Source: Triglochin maritima (Eukaryota; Streptophyta; Magnoliopsida; Alismatales; Juncaginaceae). From it: a stretch of DNA of 64,000 nucleotides. Location of the stretch: the NCBI GenBank assembly GCA_963682175.1, contig OY821774.1, forward strand, positions 43,352,201 to 43,416,200, written 5' to 3'. The notes beneath the pieces are model-generated. The model worked only from the letters and a program-made list of their open reading frames with translations. It made no database searches and was not told the DNA's origin. Every line of letters starts with the position of its first letter. Position 1 is the stretch's first letter. Shown here in pieces: positions 9,622 to 21,062 of this stretch. The position numbers and the translations under genes were made by a program.

Positions 9622-12159
9622 TTAAATACAATGGAGTATATACCTTGAGCTGTCCAACGGGTCTGTATGTGACCTTATTGGTTCCTTACATGCTCTTGCA
9701 TGGTGGTCTGCCAAACCACACCTTTTACACTTCCTTTTACTGCCACCTAAATCCATTAACCCCTTATATCTCTTCATCTTTGGTCTGTCAGTTGGTCTCT
9801 TCACAGAAGGAGGCATTATTGCAGGACCTTCCACAACCTGCCACTTTGTTATGTCTGGCATTGGGGAGATGCATGTTTCATAAGCTCTAATGTATGGTGC
9901 CTTTGTGAACCATTCACTAATGTAATCCTCCCACGCAACCCCTCTTATAGTACCAATAAAAGCAGTTGCATGCCTACATGACATCCTTGTCAACTGCCAC
10001 ACTCTGCAACTACAAGTCATCTCATTCAAATCAACAACCCACCTTTTGGTTGAGGTTGAAACCTCAGCTCTTAAATCAGGACACCTCAGAACAGTAAAGT
10101 CCCCCAATTCTCTAGACAAAGTATCAACCAACAACTTGACCTTAGGCACTAGGGGGTATGTCCACTCTCTACTCTCTTCTTGTCTTTTGTACATTGTTTG
10201 CATCAACTTCTGCCTTAGGTTATCCAACATAGTAACAATGGGCAAGTGTCTTACTTCTCTTATGTAGTTGTTGAATGATTCACTACAATTGTTGGTTATG
10301 TAATCTGACTTTGCAACACAACCAAATTGACTTCTACTCCAAATTCAGTCATTGTTTTGAACTCTAACCAACCATTCGTGTATTGCCTCATTCACACCTC
10401 TAATGGTTTGCATTTTTCCAGTAAACTCATTGATTGTGTAAGCACAAGCAGCATCCTACATCAAAGATAACAACAAAACAATTTTAAACTTCTTATGGAA
10501 GTTTTGGTAGTGGTGTCTGGCACAAGCTCTGTGCTCACATCCACTAAACACCTCAGACACTTTCTCCTCCAATCCCTTGCACCTATCAATTATCAAGACC
10601 AAGTCATTTCTATGACCAACACCCTCCTTTAGAAGCTCTAAAAATCACTTCCAATTTTCATAATTCTCAGAGTCTACCACTGCATAGACTATTGGTAATA
10701 GTTGGTGGTTCCCAAGTGGTTGTTTGAAGAGTCCATTTGTACTTGTCCTTTAGATGACATCCATGTAATCCAATCAGTGGTCTGCAGCCCCTTACAAACC
10801 CCTCTATACATCCCCTTAGGCACACAAAACCTCTGAGGAATGAATCATCTTTAGCTTTAACTTCATACCTAATCACATTATTCTGGTTTGTTTTCTCTAA
10901 CTCTGCAATGAAAGTTGGCATTCATTGGTATTGTTCCTCCTCACCACCTCATAGGTTTCTAATTGCAATCTGTCTACCCCTCCAAACTCTATGATATGGT
11001 AGGCTTAGATGAAATCTACTTTTCAACTGGTCACTAATACTCTTTACAGTGACTCTATCATCTTGGCTGAGCCATTGTAGGCATTGATGAGCAATCCAAT
11101 TCTTGGTGGCCATCTTAGAGGCACACCTATTGATTGATGAACAAGAATGTGGCAAGCTAAGAGTCTTTATTTCAAAAGCTCTACCATCAAATAACCTTGA
11201 GGCATGAATTCTCCACTTACATTTTGGGTCTCTACATCTAGTTGTCACTCTATCTGGCTGACTTTTTAAATATATAATCTCACACTTACTCCAAATGCAG
11301 TGAGTTATCAATGTCATCCTAAATGATTGTACGTTGGGAAATTTCTTCTTAACAACTATTTCTGGATTGGAGGGGTCTACAAACATATGCATGAGGTCAT
11401 TTGCAATAGGTACAAAATCCATCCAACCATCTGGTTGCTCCTCAAAATCAACTCCATCACTACCATCAAAACTACCACACTCATCATTGGGCTGCATATA
11501 ATCAGGATCTGAATCACTACTATCACTGCAAAGCTCATCCTCTATCCTGGGGGGTGATTTCTCCAAGGCATGCATCCTTATTGGGGTCTTGTTCTGGGGT
11601 AAGGATGCAATTTCAGTAGGTTCAGAATGACAAGGTAGTGTGTAGCTTGCCTGAACATCACAAGGTGGAGGTCACATTCCAAAGGTGGTTAAGGTTGTGG
11701 TTCTGAACCTACACTTGCAACAACACTGCCTACTATCACTTTAGTGCTTAAGTTACAGTAGATGTGCAACTCATGTTTGGGGTTAGGAAACCTAACAACC
11801 TCCTCTATGTCTGCATCAACAACTACATCTCTGAAATCTTTCCTAACATTGCTAGGAATCATATACTTTAACTCAACAGAGTCAGCGATACTCCACTTCC
11901 TTTCGTTGCAAACTCAAGACCTTAAAATTTCAACTGTCAAATCTTCCATAACTAACATTGATGCCACTTTTTCAAAACCAACAACTCTTACTCGGCCCTT
12001 ACTCCTAACCCATCTACCACCACAGTGAAGTATGAGATTAAGACTACCACTTAAATCCTGCCCACTGAATCCCCAAAGAAGCCCAACATGCAAACACAAT
12101 AAAAAAAGAAGTATCAAAACCAATATACACAAATTCATCATACACAATCGCAGTAGCAT
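9622..12159 (-). pseudogene. MuDR-type transposase pseudogene (MULE-A)
   Basis: Read on the minus strand. An N-terminal segment (about 12050-11760) shows the PB1-like start typical of plant MuDR proteins (ILHCGGRWVRSKGRVRVVGF). 11575-10949 holds an acidic stretch and a WRKY/GCM1-like zinc finger (CRDPKCKW to HSC). 10921-10667 begins the MULE catalytic domain. 10640-10245 continues it in other frames with stops. 10245-9622 carries a SWIM finger (CSCRVWQLTRMSCRH) and a CCHC knuckle (CKRCGLADHHARAC). The first catalytic Asp, in the usual GLDGCH motif, is His here (codon 10763-10765). Several frameshifts and stops make the gene non-functional. It would act in the nucleus on MULE-A TIRs. Confidence 0.8.
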
Positions 12160-12790
12160 GCATGTTGTTTGCTAAAATCAGACCATTACTTTCAAATAAA
12201 CATTCTCAGCAGCATGCGGTTTGATAAAACAGACTAAGTAGCATGCATGTGGTTTTGAGCATTTTTATAGGATTACTTGAACAATCATATTCAGTTATTA
12301 TAATTCATCATGCAAACTAGAATCAATCATGAAGAACATGCAAACAAATAACTCCATCACTACCGATGATTCATGCAAAATGGGTGAAGTTATTAAACAA
12401 CATGCAAACCAATATACACAGGAAAAAGAGTTTCCTCACTGTCGTCTTCCCCCGACGAGACCACTCATTGTTCCAACCATTGCCAACGCAAACACCATCC
12501 AACGTTACTCTTCTATCCACGATGCACAATCACCTCGATATCGAAGTTCTACCGAGCTTCGACCACCTTGCCTACCGATTTGGGGTTTTTTGGGACTAAG
12601 GATTTTAGAGGGGATTGGGGATTTCAGAGGGGATTGGGGAAGTTTGCTTCACGATTTAGGGTTAACTGATTGAGACTTGGGGTTGGGAGGTTCGAGTTTG
12701 GCTCTGGATTTAAGGTTATGTGGTTGGGGTCGAGTGATTCAACATGGCTCGACCATGCGTTTTTACTTTTATTACCTTCGGGATTAGGAT

Positions 12791-12983
12791 GAGCTAACGA
12801 GAGTTAACGGGGTAACGATGGTGTAACATAACATAACGGGAGAGGTTACGGAATGTGGCCCATTGACGGGATAAGTGCACCCAAGTAATTTTATCTGTCG
12901 TATAGATGCATGCAAGTCAATAGACGATTGTCGGGTACAAATAGTCAATTACGCATTTGCCGAGGTGCACCCAAGCAAATAAC
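12791..12983 (-). repeat. MULE-A right TIR
   Basis: Inverted partner of 7676-7847. Ends GGTGCACCCAAGCAAATAAC. Confidence 0.8.
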
Positions 12984-13119
12984 ACAATACTTAATTAATC
13001 CCAAGGGTAATTTCGTCATTTGACCACTCTAGCCAGCTTCTTCCAAGTCTCCAACCCAACCCAACCCATTTGTTTTCTTTCCTTTTCGTAACTCCCAACA
13101 CCATCACCTCCACAACGGC

Positions 13120-13125
13120 TATAAA
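13120..13125 (+). promoter_or_regulatory. Candidate TATA box of the ERD4-like gene
   Basis: TATAAA 57 bp upstream of the start codon, in a CT-rich leader. If used, the 5' UTR would be only about 25 nt and the MULE-A TIR would end about 137 bp upstream of it. Called on position and motif alone. Confidence 0.35.
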
Positions 13126-13176
13126 CCCGAATCTCCCCATAAAAACACCTCCAAACCCCAACTCCAAACCTCCAAA

Positions 13177-16100
13177 ATGGATTTGAGTTCGCTCCTGACG
13201 TCGTTAGTGACTTCGTTCCTGATATTCGTGGTGCTTTTTCTTGTCTTCGCTTGGCTGTCGAGGAAACCCGGGAACAAGGTCGTGTACTACCCGAGTAGGA
13301 TTTTGAAGGGGTTGGAGGCGTGGGATGGGAAGGGGTCGAGGAACCCGTTTGCATGGGTTAAGGAGGCCGTTGGGGCCAAGGAAGAGGAGGTTGTGGCCAT
13401 GGCTGGGGTTGATTCGGCTGTTTACCTTGTCTTTCTCATCACAGGTTAGGTTTTTTTTGTTTTTTTACGGGTTTTGGTGATTTGGGTTTGGTTGGAGTTG
13501 GGGGTGGTGTTTTGGGTTTGTGTCAAAATTTGATCTTGGGATGAGAATGGCTTTTAGGGAAGGTGTGGTTTTATTCTCGTTTTTTTTTTGGTTATGGGGA
13601 TTTGGGTTTGTTTGGAGTGGGTGTTGTGGATTTGTGTTAAATTTTGATCTTGGAGAGAATGGGTTTTACGAAGGGTGTGGTTTTGTTCTCGTTTTTCGTT
13701 TTGGTTCTGTTTTTTTTTTTTTGGGGGGGGGGGGGGATATTTTTTTGGTTATGGGAATTTGGGATTGTTTGGAGTTGGGAGTGGTGTTGTGGGTTTGTGT
13801 CAAAATTTGATTTTGGAGGAAAATGGGTTTTAGGGAAGGTGTGGTTTTATTCTCGTTTATCGTTTTGGTTCTGTTTTTTTGGGGGGATTTTTTTTGTTAT
13901 GGGAATTTGGGATTGTTTGGAGTTGGGAGTGGTGTTGTGGGTTTGTTTCAAAATTTGATATTGGGAAGAAATGGATTTCGGAAGTTGGTCTATATTGCTG
14001 TTTATTTTGTGTTTCTCCGCAAATGTTTTTTTCGTTCTTTTTGGTGTTCTTCGGGACAGGATTTGTTTTCCGGATGTGTTTTTCTGAAAATTGGCTGCCG
14101 TTTTTTTTCCAGGTGGTCTATAGATTACTGTTATTGTGGTGTTCCATTTGTCTTCATGACCATGAAGTGCTTTGCTTTGATTTTGGGGCAAGTTTTGAGT
14201 TTTTTTGTTTTGAATTTGATACTGAAGAAGAGAATGTGTTATGGATTGGTGGTACTTTGGGATTTTGTACGCAATTGACAATTTGTTTTGGGTTGGATAC
14301 ATTTTTAATTTAAGTTCGTGGTGATGAAAATGTTCTGTTGGATTTTTTTTTTTTTTGGAAGTTGGGTTTCTATCAATTTTTTTCTTTTCTTTTTCGGGGA
14401 AGCATTTTTTTGGGGGTTTCGGTGTTTGTTTGAATGATAGGGTGTTGGTTATTCATCCCCCTTTTCGCAGATGATATGCTGAAATCTGACAACTTCGACT
14501 TTTGAACTGGCATTTTGAGAAGTTAAGATTATTTTTTTTTGGACTTGCCTATGAAAATGTACTCCTATAGCTTGTTTCAATTCTGTCTGGATATTAATTT
14601 GGGGTTTGATTAAAATTTGAACTGGGGTATGAGACTTGATCCTATTTAATTTTGTATATCAATAACCATCTGGGTTACATTTTTGTCTCTTTGTGAAAAT
14701 ATTACTTTTTGCGAGGGGAGTGATGTTCTAAATTACAAGTTACATTCTGTTGTTTTAGTTAATTTTAGTTATCATGTAAGGACATTTGTTATCAGTAGGG
14801 TTAGTTGTTTCTGTCTTTCTAAATTCTGAAACATCTGTTCTGACCTACTGTCAGATTTGTTGTCTTCTGAACTTTCTTTGATTATTATTTTCTGGGATTG
14901 ACTGGTTGAGCTCTTGTATTCTCAGTGAAGGTCCACTTCCTTTGATCTAAGTTGGATTTTGTTACTGTTACATTCCTTCTAGCAGAGATATGTTTACTAA
15001 ACTTGGACAATTTGTTTTTTTTTCTTATTATTATTTCAGCCTTGGGTATACTAGTTTTATCTGGAATCCTTCTACTACCACTTCTAATTCCACTTGCGAG
15101 AACTGATGATTTTCTTGAGTTTGGCAAAAAAACTGCTAAAGATCCTAAGAAGTTTCCAGCTTTCAATGACATTGACAAGTTAGCTATGGGGAACATCACG
15201 GTATGGCAGCCCACTTATTACTTTCTTTATCTTGTTCTGCTGTCAATTTCTTCCTTAATCCAATAATATCTGCTTTTATTTTTATTAGTAGTATCCCAAT
15301 TTGATTGAGACATGTACTTTTAAAAGTTTAATCTCGGATGGCCTGTTCTTCTTATGTAATCAAAAGAAAGTTCTGCAACGGTTAAATGTGGTTTATTTAT
15401 TCTTACTTTAATGGTTGAACTTAATTTTATCTATGAGTCATGTGCCTCACATCATGAACTTATGTTACAGTTATGTTACAGTTTAACAGAGTGGTTTACT
15501 AGGAAGCCTGTCATCTCAAATGTAAATTTTATCTTTGTAATATTGTGTCCCCATAAAAGTTAATATTCGTCAACGTGAAAATAGAGTCAGCTATATAATT
15601 CACAAGGATCTAAAAGCTGTATAGACTTTTGATCCAGAAAATTATGCACTCATGTAAGGTCATTCAATTTGATTTCGTTACTAGTCTCCTTCGCAATGTT
15701 AAAATCCTTGTTTTTGAGATACATGTCTCAAAACAATTGAACTAATGCACCTTGTATTGCAGGCAAAAAGCCCGAGATTATGGGCTTTCTTGTTCGGAGC
15801 ATATTGGGTCACTGTAATTTCATTGATGTTGCTGTGGAAAGCTTACAGGCATGTCTCCAACTTGAGAGCCACTGCAAAAGCAGGTGCGGAGGTGAATGCC
15901 GAGAATTTTGCAGTATTGGTACAAGACATCCCTTCACTTCCGGTTGGGCAAACTAGAAAAGAACAGGTGGATGCGTATTTCAGGTCTTTGCATCCCGAAA
16001 CATTTTACCGCTCAATGATTGTCACAGACAACAAAGAGGTATGTCCCTTTCAAACCAGATGTCAATGATAATAGTTTTGACTTTCTCAATTAGTATTTTC

Positions 16101-18124
16101 CCAATGATTTTAGGCGAACAAGATTTGGGAAGAGCTTGAAGGATACAAAAAGAAGCTATCTCATGCTGAAGTGGTGTTTGAACAATCTAAAACAGTAGCT
16201 AAGCCTGATGGAACCAGACCAATGAATAAAACTGGGTTTCTTGGGCTTGTTGGTGAAAAGGTGGATACCATCAACTATTGCAATGAAAAGATCAACGAGT
16301 TGTCAGCTAAACTAGAGGCCGAGCAGAAGGTAACATTAAGAGAGAAACAGCAAAGTGCGGCCCTTGTATTCTTCAATAGCAAACCTGCTACAGTTTCTGC
16401 CTCGCAGACCTTGCATTCTCAGATGATTGACACATGGACCGTTCAAGAAGCTCCCGAGCCTCGACAACTACTTTGGAGCAACTTACCAAAGACAACCTAT
16501 GAGAGGAAAGTCCTGCAGTCAATAGTTAATGGGATCGTGTTTCTGGCGGTTGTTTTCTACATGATTCCTATCACCTTTGTGTCGGGTTTCACGACTTTGC
16601 AGAATTTGAGTAAACTCCTTCCTTTTCTGAAGCCGGTTGTCAAAATAGTTGCGGTGAAGTCAATTTTGGAAGCATATTTACCTCAACTTGCGCTCATTCT
16701 TTTCTTGGCTTTGCTTCCCAAGCTGCTCATGTTTTTGTCCAAAGCCGAGGGTATTCCATCTGAAAGCCATGTGGTGCGAGCTGCATCTGGGAAATATTTT
16801 TACTTCATCATATTCAATGTTTTCCTTGGAGTAACAATTGGTGGGACATTGATCCGTTCTATCACGACCATTGTAAAGAACCCTGGCGAAATTGTTGACA
16901 TGCTAGGTAGTAACTTGCCCGGAAGTGCCACCTTCTTTCTTACTTTTGTCGCCCTCAGGTATGCCCTCCTGCCTCTCATTTAGCTATTTCTAATGTATAA
17001 ATTGTGTAGTTGGCTATTTTCTTTGTTTTTTCATTATTAACGTGCATAACAGTTTCTAGTCTTAATTTAAATTGTTAACATGCTTATAGAATTATGCCTG
17101 TATCTCCTTTGCATTGTTGGAAAAATGACACTTCCGAGATTTTGGATATTTAAGTAAAAATTTTGGTAAATGGCCATTCTTCTTGCTCATTATTTGCCTT
17201 TTGCTCTTGAAGTTCATAAAACTTCAGGTTCTGCAACACGTTTATAGCATTTTGTGTCAAGTCTGTTTTTTGTTATTTCTGCTGTGGTGGAAGAACCAAG
17301 TATTTGAGATTTTCTGAACCTAATTTAGCCATGTTCGGTGTTCCCCTCTGAGTTGCCATCATTGCTTTTCTTAATCTGCCATTTTATATTGCTTTCAGGA
17401 TTTTTGTCGGCTACGGCCTTGAATTGTCCCGTATTGTACCCTTGATCATCTACCACCTGAAAAGGAAGTACCTCTGCAAAACCGAAGAGGAGATGAAAGC
17501 CGCATGGGCTCCAGGGGATATTGGGTATGCCATTAGGGTTCCAAATGACATGCTGATCATGACAATATGCCTCTGCTACTCCGTAATAGCCCCTCTCATT
17601 ATTCCGTTCGGAGCTTTGTATTTTGGTTTAGGATGGCTCATTTTCCGCAATCAGGTGAGCAAAAACATCTTCATAGCATGACTTCAAAATTACAAACGTG
17701 CAGGTGTCTTGACGCTTTCAAATTTGTGCAGACACTCAAAGTTTATGTTCCATCTTATGAGAGCAACGGGCGGATGTGGCCTCACATGTTCAAGCGAATT
17801 ATAGCTGCACTGGTTATATACCAGCTCACGATGATAGGTTACTTCTCCATAAAGAAGTTCATCTTCGTTCCTCTCTTGATCCCGCTCCCTGTCATGTCAA
17901 TCATTTTCGCTTATGTCTGTCAAAAGCGCTTCTACCTCGCGTTCGTCCACACTCCATTGGAAATTGCCTGCCGGGGGTCCAAGGAGACCCCGAACATGCA
18001 GTCCATCTATGCAGCATTCATCCCACCTTGCTTGAGCTCTGACAAGTTCGACGACAACTGCAATGAAAAGTTCGAGGACGCCGAACCGTTTATGGACGCT
18101 CGTTCACGAACGACGTCTTTTTAA
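13177..18124 (+). CDS. ERD4: ERD4-like OSCA/CSC1 ion channel (OSCA3.1 type)
   Basis: Six exons join without a frame break: 13177-13444, 15040-15200, 15763-16038, 16114-16958, 17399-17654 and 17732-18124 (732 aa). The family consists of membrane channels gated by osmotic or mechanical stress (DUF221/RSN1). The visible layout is an N-terminal membrane helix (residues 8-27), a second near 86-110, and a third near 150-170. A cytosolic PHM7-like region (about 180-340) follows, with the WTVQEAPEPRQLLWSNL motif before the pore block, which contains FYMIPITFVSGFTTL and LPKLLMFLSKAEGIPSESH. A C-terminal helix set carries LKVYVPSYESNGRMWPH. Length and motifs fit Arabidopsis ERD4 (OSCA3.1) better than OSCA1. 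All introns have GT-AG ends. The start is the first Met ahead of the conserved hydrophobic helix. Confidence 0.93.
13480..13990 (+). repeat. Minisatellite in intron 1 of the ERD4-like gene
   Basis: Four diverged copies of a 120-155 bp unit lie head to tail, starting near 13480, 13599, 13755 and 13900. Each contains GATTGTTTGGAGTTGGGAG-like and GTCAAAATTTGAT-like segments, followed by GGGAAGGTGTGGTTTTATTC-like sequence. A run of T then 14 G (13723-13736) interrupts the third interval. The overlapping plus-strand open frames here (96-151 codons) are low-complexity intron, not genes. Confidence 0.8.
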
Positions 18125-18546
18125 CTTCTATTTGTGGTCTAATTGTGTGTATGTAATGGGGTGGTTAGATGAGATTATAACCGACTTGGATTGGTTTGTT
18201 GTGGTTTGTTTTTCCTAGTTTTGGTTTTCAGGAGTTGTGATTTTTGTGCTGTGTTATTGTCTCAAGGTTTGTTTTCTACGTCCAGTTGTTTGCATGTACT
18301 CAAGCTGGAAGACAAGTTCATATAGTGTCTGGTTTCTTTCTTGTTTTGTTCTCGTCTCTGCCGTTTAATTTGTTCTTGTATTGTGTCTATCTACACATGC
18401 CATTTTAGGAAAACACCACTTCCGTATCAGCAATCTTATGTTCTCTTTTATGCTACATGTCTCACGTGTTTGCACCTGTGGCCTGTGGGGGGAAATTGTG
18501 GGTTTATGTTTTAGGATTGGGCTCCTGAGGTAATATCTTGAAACTA
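18125..18546. other. 3' flank of the ERD4-like gene
   Basis: T-rich downstream sequence that probably holds the 3' UTR and polyadenylation region. No gene seen. Confidence 0.5.
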
Positions 18547-18983
18547 AGAACATCTTTAAGCAGCGTCTAGGTACTTTTTGGACTGTTTTCTCTTTGAGTC
18601 ACATCAGATTTTTTTTTCTGTCACATCAGTACAAATCAATCTTCCAAATTTTTATTAACCACCTTCAGAAATAACTCAAACGTCCTACATTCTCTTAACT
18701 TCACGTCATTTGAGATTAATTTTGGATAAAACACACACAAAAAATTAATTTTTAAAATATATATATATAAACAAATAAAAACATATTTTCATAAAAAAAG
18801 TTTTGAAAAAACGATTAAAAATAATTTTTAAAACATTTGTTAACATATTTTAAAACATTTTATATAAAAAAAATTAAAAAAACCAACCAGAGGCCCCCCT
18901 GATCCATCCGTGGCTGGTTAACTGGTGACGTGGTCACTATTTTTGTTGGGCGCCCGGTTCATTTTCACTGGATAAGGATGCTC
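18547..18983. mobile_element. Tourist-like MITE (437 bp)
   Basis: The ends read GAACATCTTTA and, in reverse complement, GAGCATCCTTA. TAA flanks both sides (18544-18546 and 18984-18986), the usual PIF/Harbinger target duplication. The interior is A/T-rich and non-coding. Its ends resemble those of the MITE at 54492. Confidence 0.6.
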
Positions 18984-19580
18984 TAAGGTTTTGTTTTGAT
19001 GTGTAATTTTGTACGTCGGGTTTCGTAATAAATCCCCCCCCCCCCCCCCCCCCCCCTACACCAAATACTTCAAAATTATACTTAGATTCTTGAAAATCTC
19101 AAAAAAGAAGTTTTTCCAGAATTTAGGTCAGATTCTGTAAAGATATGTTTTACCATCCTGATAATTTTATTTACAATATTAGTCTATACCAAATAAGATC
19201 TGTGAAAGGTAAAAAAAACTCAATGAGAGGCAAGATTCTGCTGCCTATCATACATTTTGGGGACAAGAATCCAGTATTTGATAACATGTCAAATAACATC
19301 CAAACACTCTTAGTATATTTGTTTATTCATCTAAAACCTTCGTGTTGAAATGGAATTGTAACGAGGTCAGGTGAATGGGAGGACTTAGAAGAATTACTAA
19401 TAATCTGATGGTCGTTGTTAATGGTAAGATGTGGATCAGCAACCCACTTTATCGAAGACAAGGATACTATCATCTTGGGTGCAGTCGAAATATCCGTCGT
19501 AGCCTCATAGACCATACCTCATAGGCTCATTTCCTTGTAAAGATGGTGGATTTTTGTGGACACACCGCACGTAGGTAGGG
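18984..19580. other. Intergenic with 23-nt poly-C tract
   Basis: No gene. A homopolymer of 23 C spans 19034-19056. Confidence 0.6.
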
Positions 19581-20082
19581 TTAGTGCACCCGGAATCCGG
19601 GGGAATCCGAGGGAAAAAAATCAAATTCCGGTTGACTCCGAAATGGACTGCGTTTGTGCATTGTAGGGAATCCATGTCTCGGATTCCGTAGTAAGTGTAA
19701 AATTTCCTTTGAGTTTTCTCAACGTTTGAGGTCGGAAAGGAACGGAAACCGGATTTTTCGGTCGACCGTCAAGCTTTTGGTTCACCGAAATGAATATAGT
19801 TCGGACGACTGAACATATTTCGACCACCGAATTCGTAACTGGAGTGACCCGTTCGGACGACCGAACTTAGTTCGGTCTTCCGTTTACGTTCACTCTGAGA
19901 AGTCGCATTTCGGTCGACCGAAACTAGTTCGGTCGTCCGTTTTTCTTATCCGAACTATTTTCCGACGCAGGCACAAACAACAGAATTCAGTTAAAGGGAA
20001 TCTGTTTTCCACTGGATTCTGTTTTCCTCTGCTTTCCCGTTGACTCCGAAAATCACTTTCCGGAACTTTCCGCACCACTAAC
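19581..20082. repeat. Second TTCGGTCGACCG cluster, possible TIR element
   Basis: Dense TTCGGTCGACCG, TTCGGACGACCGAA and TTGGTTCACCGAAA variants at about 19740-19960. The edges are weakly inverted: TTAGTGCACCCGGAA on the left, and TTAGTGGTGCGGAAA as the reverse complement of the right. It may be a small non-autonomous element, but no target duplication is clear. It does not align with the Copia LTR outside the motif. Confidence 0.4.
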
Positions 20083-21062
20083 AGTAACGTACAAAGAAAA
20101 GTCTATAAATGGAACATTGCTTAAGACAGTATATGGGACATAAACGGAAAAAATGAATAGTTGGATAAACATAAGGATTTAGAAGGATAATATAAGAAAC
20201 CCTCGAAAAATTTGCAAAGATGAATAGATGAAAGTTGTAAGAGAACACATGAAGGACATGCATGACATGTGCATGGAGTTGCAAGTGTCTTATCTTAATA
20301 GAGGGAGTAGGAGAAGTTGGTTTATGATTGAAGGCAGCATCTAAATCATGCTTGAGCAGCGAAAATGAGGTTGGGGTCTCTCCCCACACCAACTAATGAC
20401 AATGAGGCTGTTTGAGCATCTAAATCATGTTTCAAATGATTTATTCGTAAGTCGGGAATCATCAACTGCCCATTTTTAAATCTATGTAAATGACCGTTTA
20501 ATGTTTCCAGATAATAAAAAAAAAACCACTACAAAGACAGATCGATCGATCTCAATAAAATACTTGAAGGTTCCGACTAAGTCGACATAACTCGACCCAA
20601 ATCTTTCTGGTTGACAAGTAATTAAGTAAATCGACCTCAATCCACTAATTTCAAATAGGTCTAAACTCTTGATTCGATACATAGTTCAAATCTAAATTCA
20701 ATACATTTGTTACTCCGATTACAAAACATTATTCGATCTACCTTGTATAAATTTACGAAACTGCAAAGACCAACGGAAGTTGAACACCGAGTAGCCTTTG
20801 CCCCACCACCGCCAAGACGGATACTTTACCACGCCCGTTAAGAACCCGTCTCTAGATCCAAAGTCAACATCCACCGTAGATACCACCACGTGGACGAATC
20901 CCCACCGTCGCTTCCCAACCAAACGATACACGTGTCGGCCCCCCATTGGTGGGACGACACACTACCCCCTTCCAAACCTGTCGGTGCCCTCTCCTCTTCT
21001 TCTCCTCCTCGAGCAAAAAAAGAGAGGAAAAAAGGAGAGATTTTTAGTTTTTAGGGTCGGAG
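20083..21062. other. Intergenic; upstream region of the BAG gene
   Basis: No gene recognised. The last 200 bp become GC-rich and contain CACGTG at about 20930-20935, within the likely promoter of the BAG gene. Confidence 0.5.

Larger units (their letters stand above)
7676..12983 (-). mobile_element. MULE-A: MuDR-type element, decayed
   Basis: A 5.3-kb element with long terminal inverted repeats. The left TIR spans 7676-7847 and the right spans 12791-12983. They share GTTATTTGCTTGGGTGCACC, then ACTTGGGTGCACTTATC and GAGCTAACGAGAGTTAACGG; the right copy carries a roughly 30-bp extra segment. It holds a minus-strand MuDR transposase pseudogene and a plus-strand GRF zinc-finger pseudogene. No clean 9-bp target duplication is visible; TAATTAA at 7667 and 12992 is a weak, offset candidate. 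The TIR start resembles that of MULE-D (55237-60599). The right end lies 194 bp upstream of the ERD4-like start codon. Confidence 0.85.

Noticed and set aside
7667..12998. TAATTAA as a target duplication of MULE-A
   Set aside because: The copies are offset by different distances from the two TIR ends and the motif is simple AT sequence. Not accepted as a TSD.
13520..14313. Overlapping 96-151 codon frames on both strands
   Set aside because: They lie within the T/G-rich minisatellite intron of the ERD4-like gene, with low-complexity Phe/Gly/Val translation and no domain.
20078..20392. 104-codon minus-strand frame
   Set aside because: No domain, AT-rich, and not supported by splice or promoter context.
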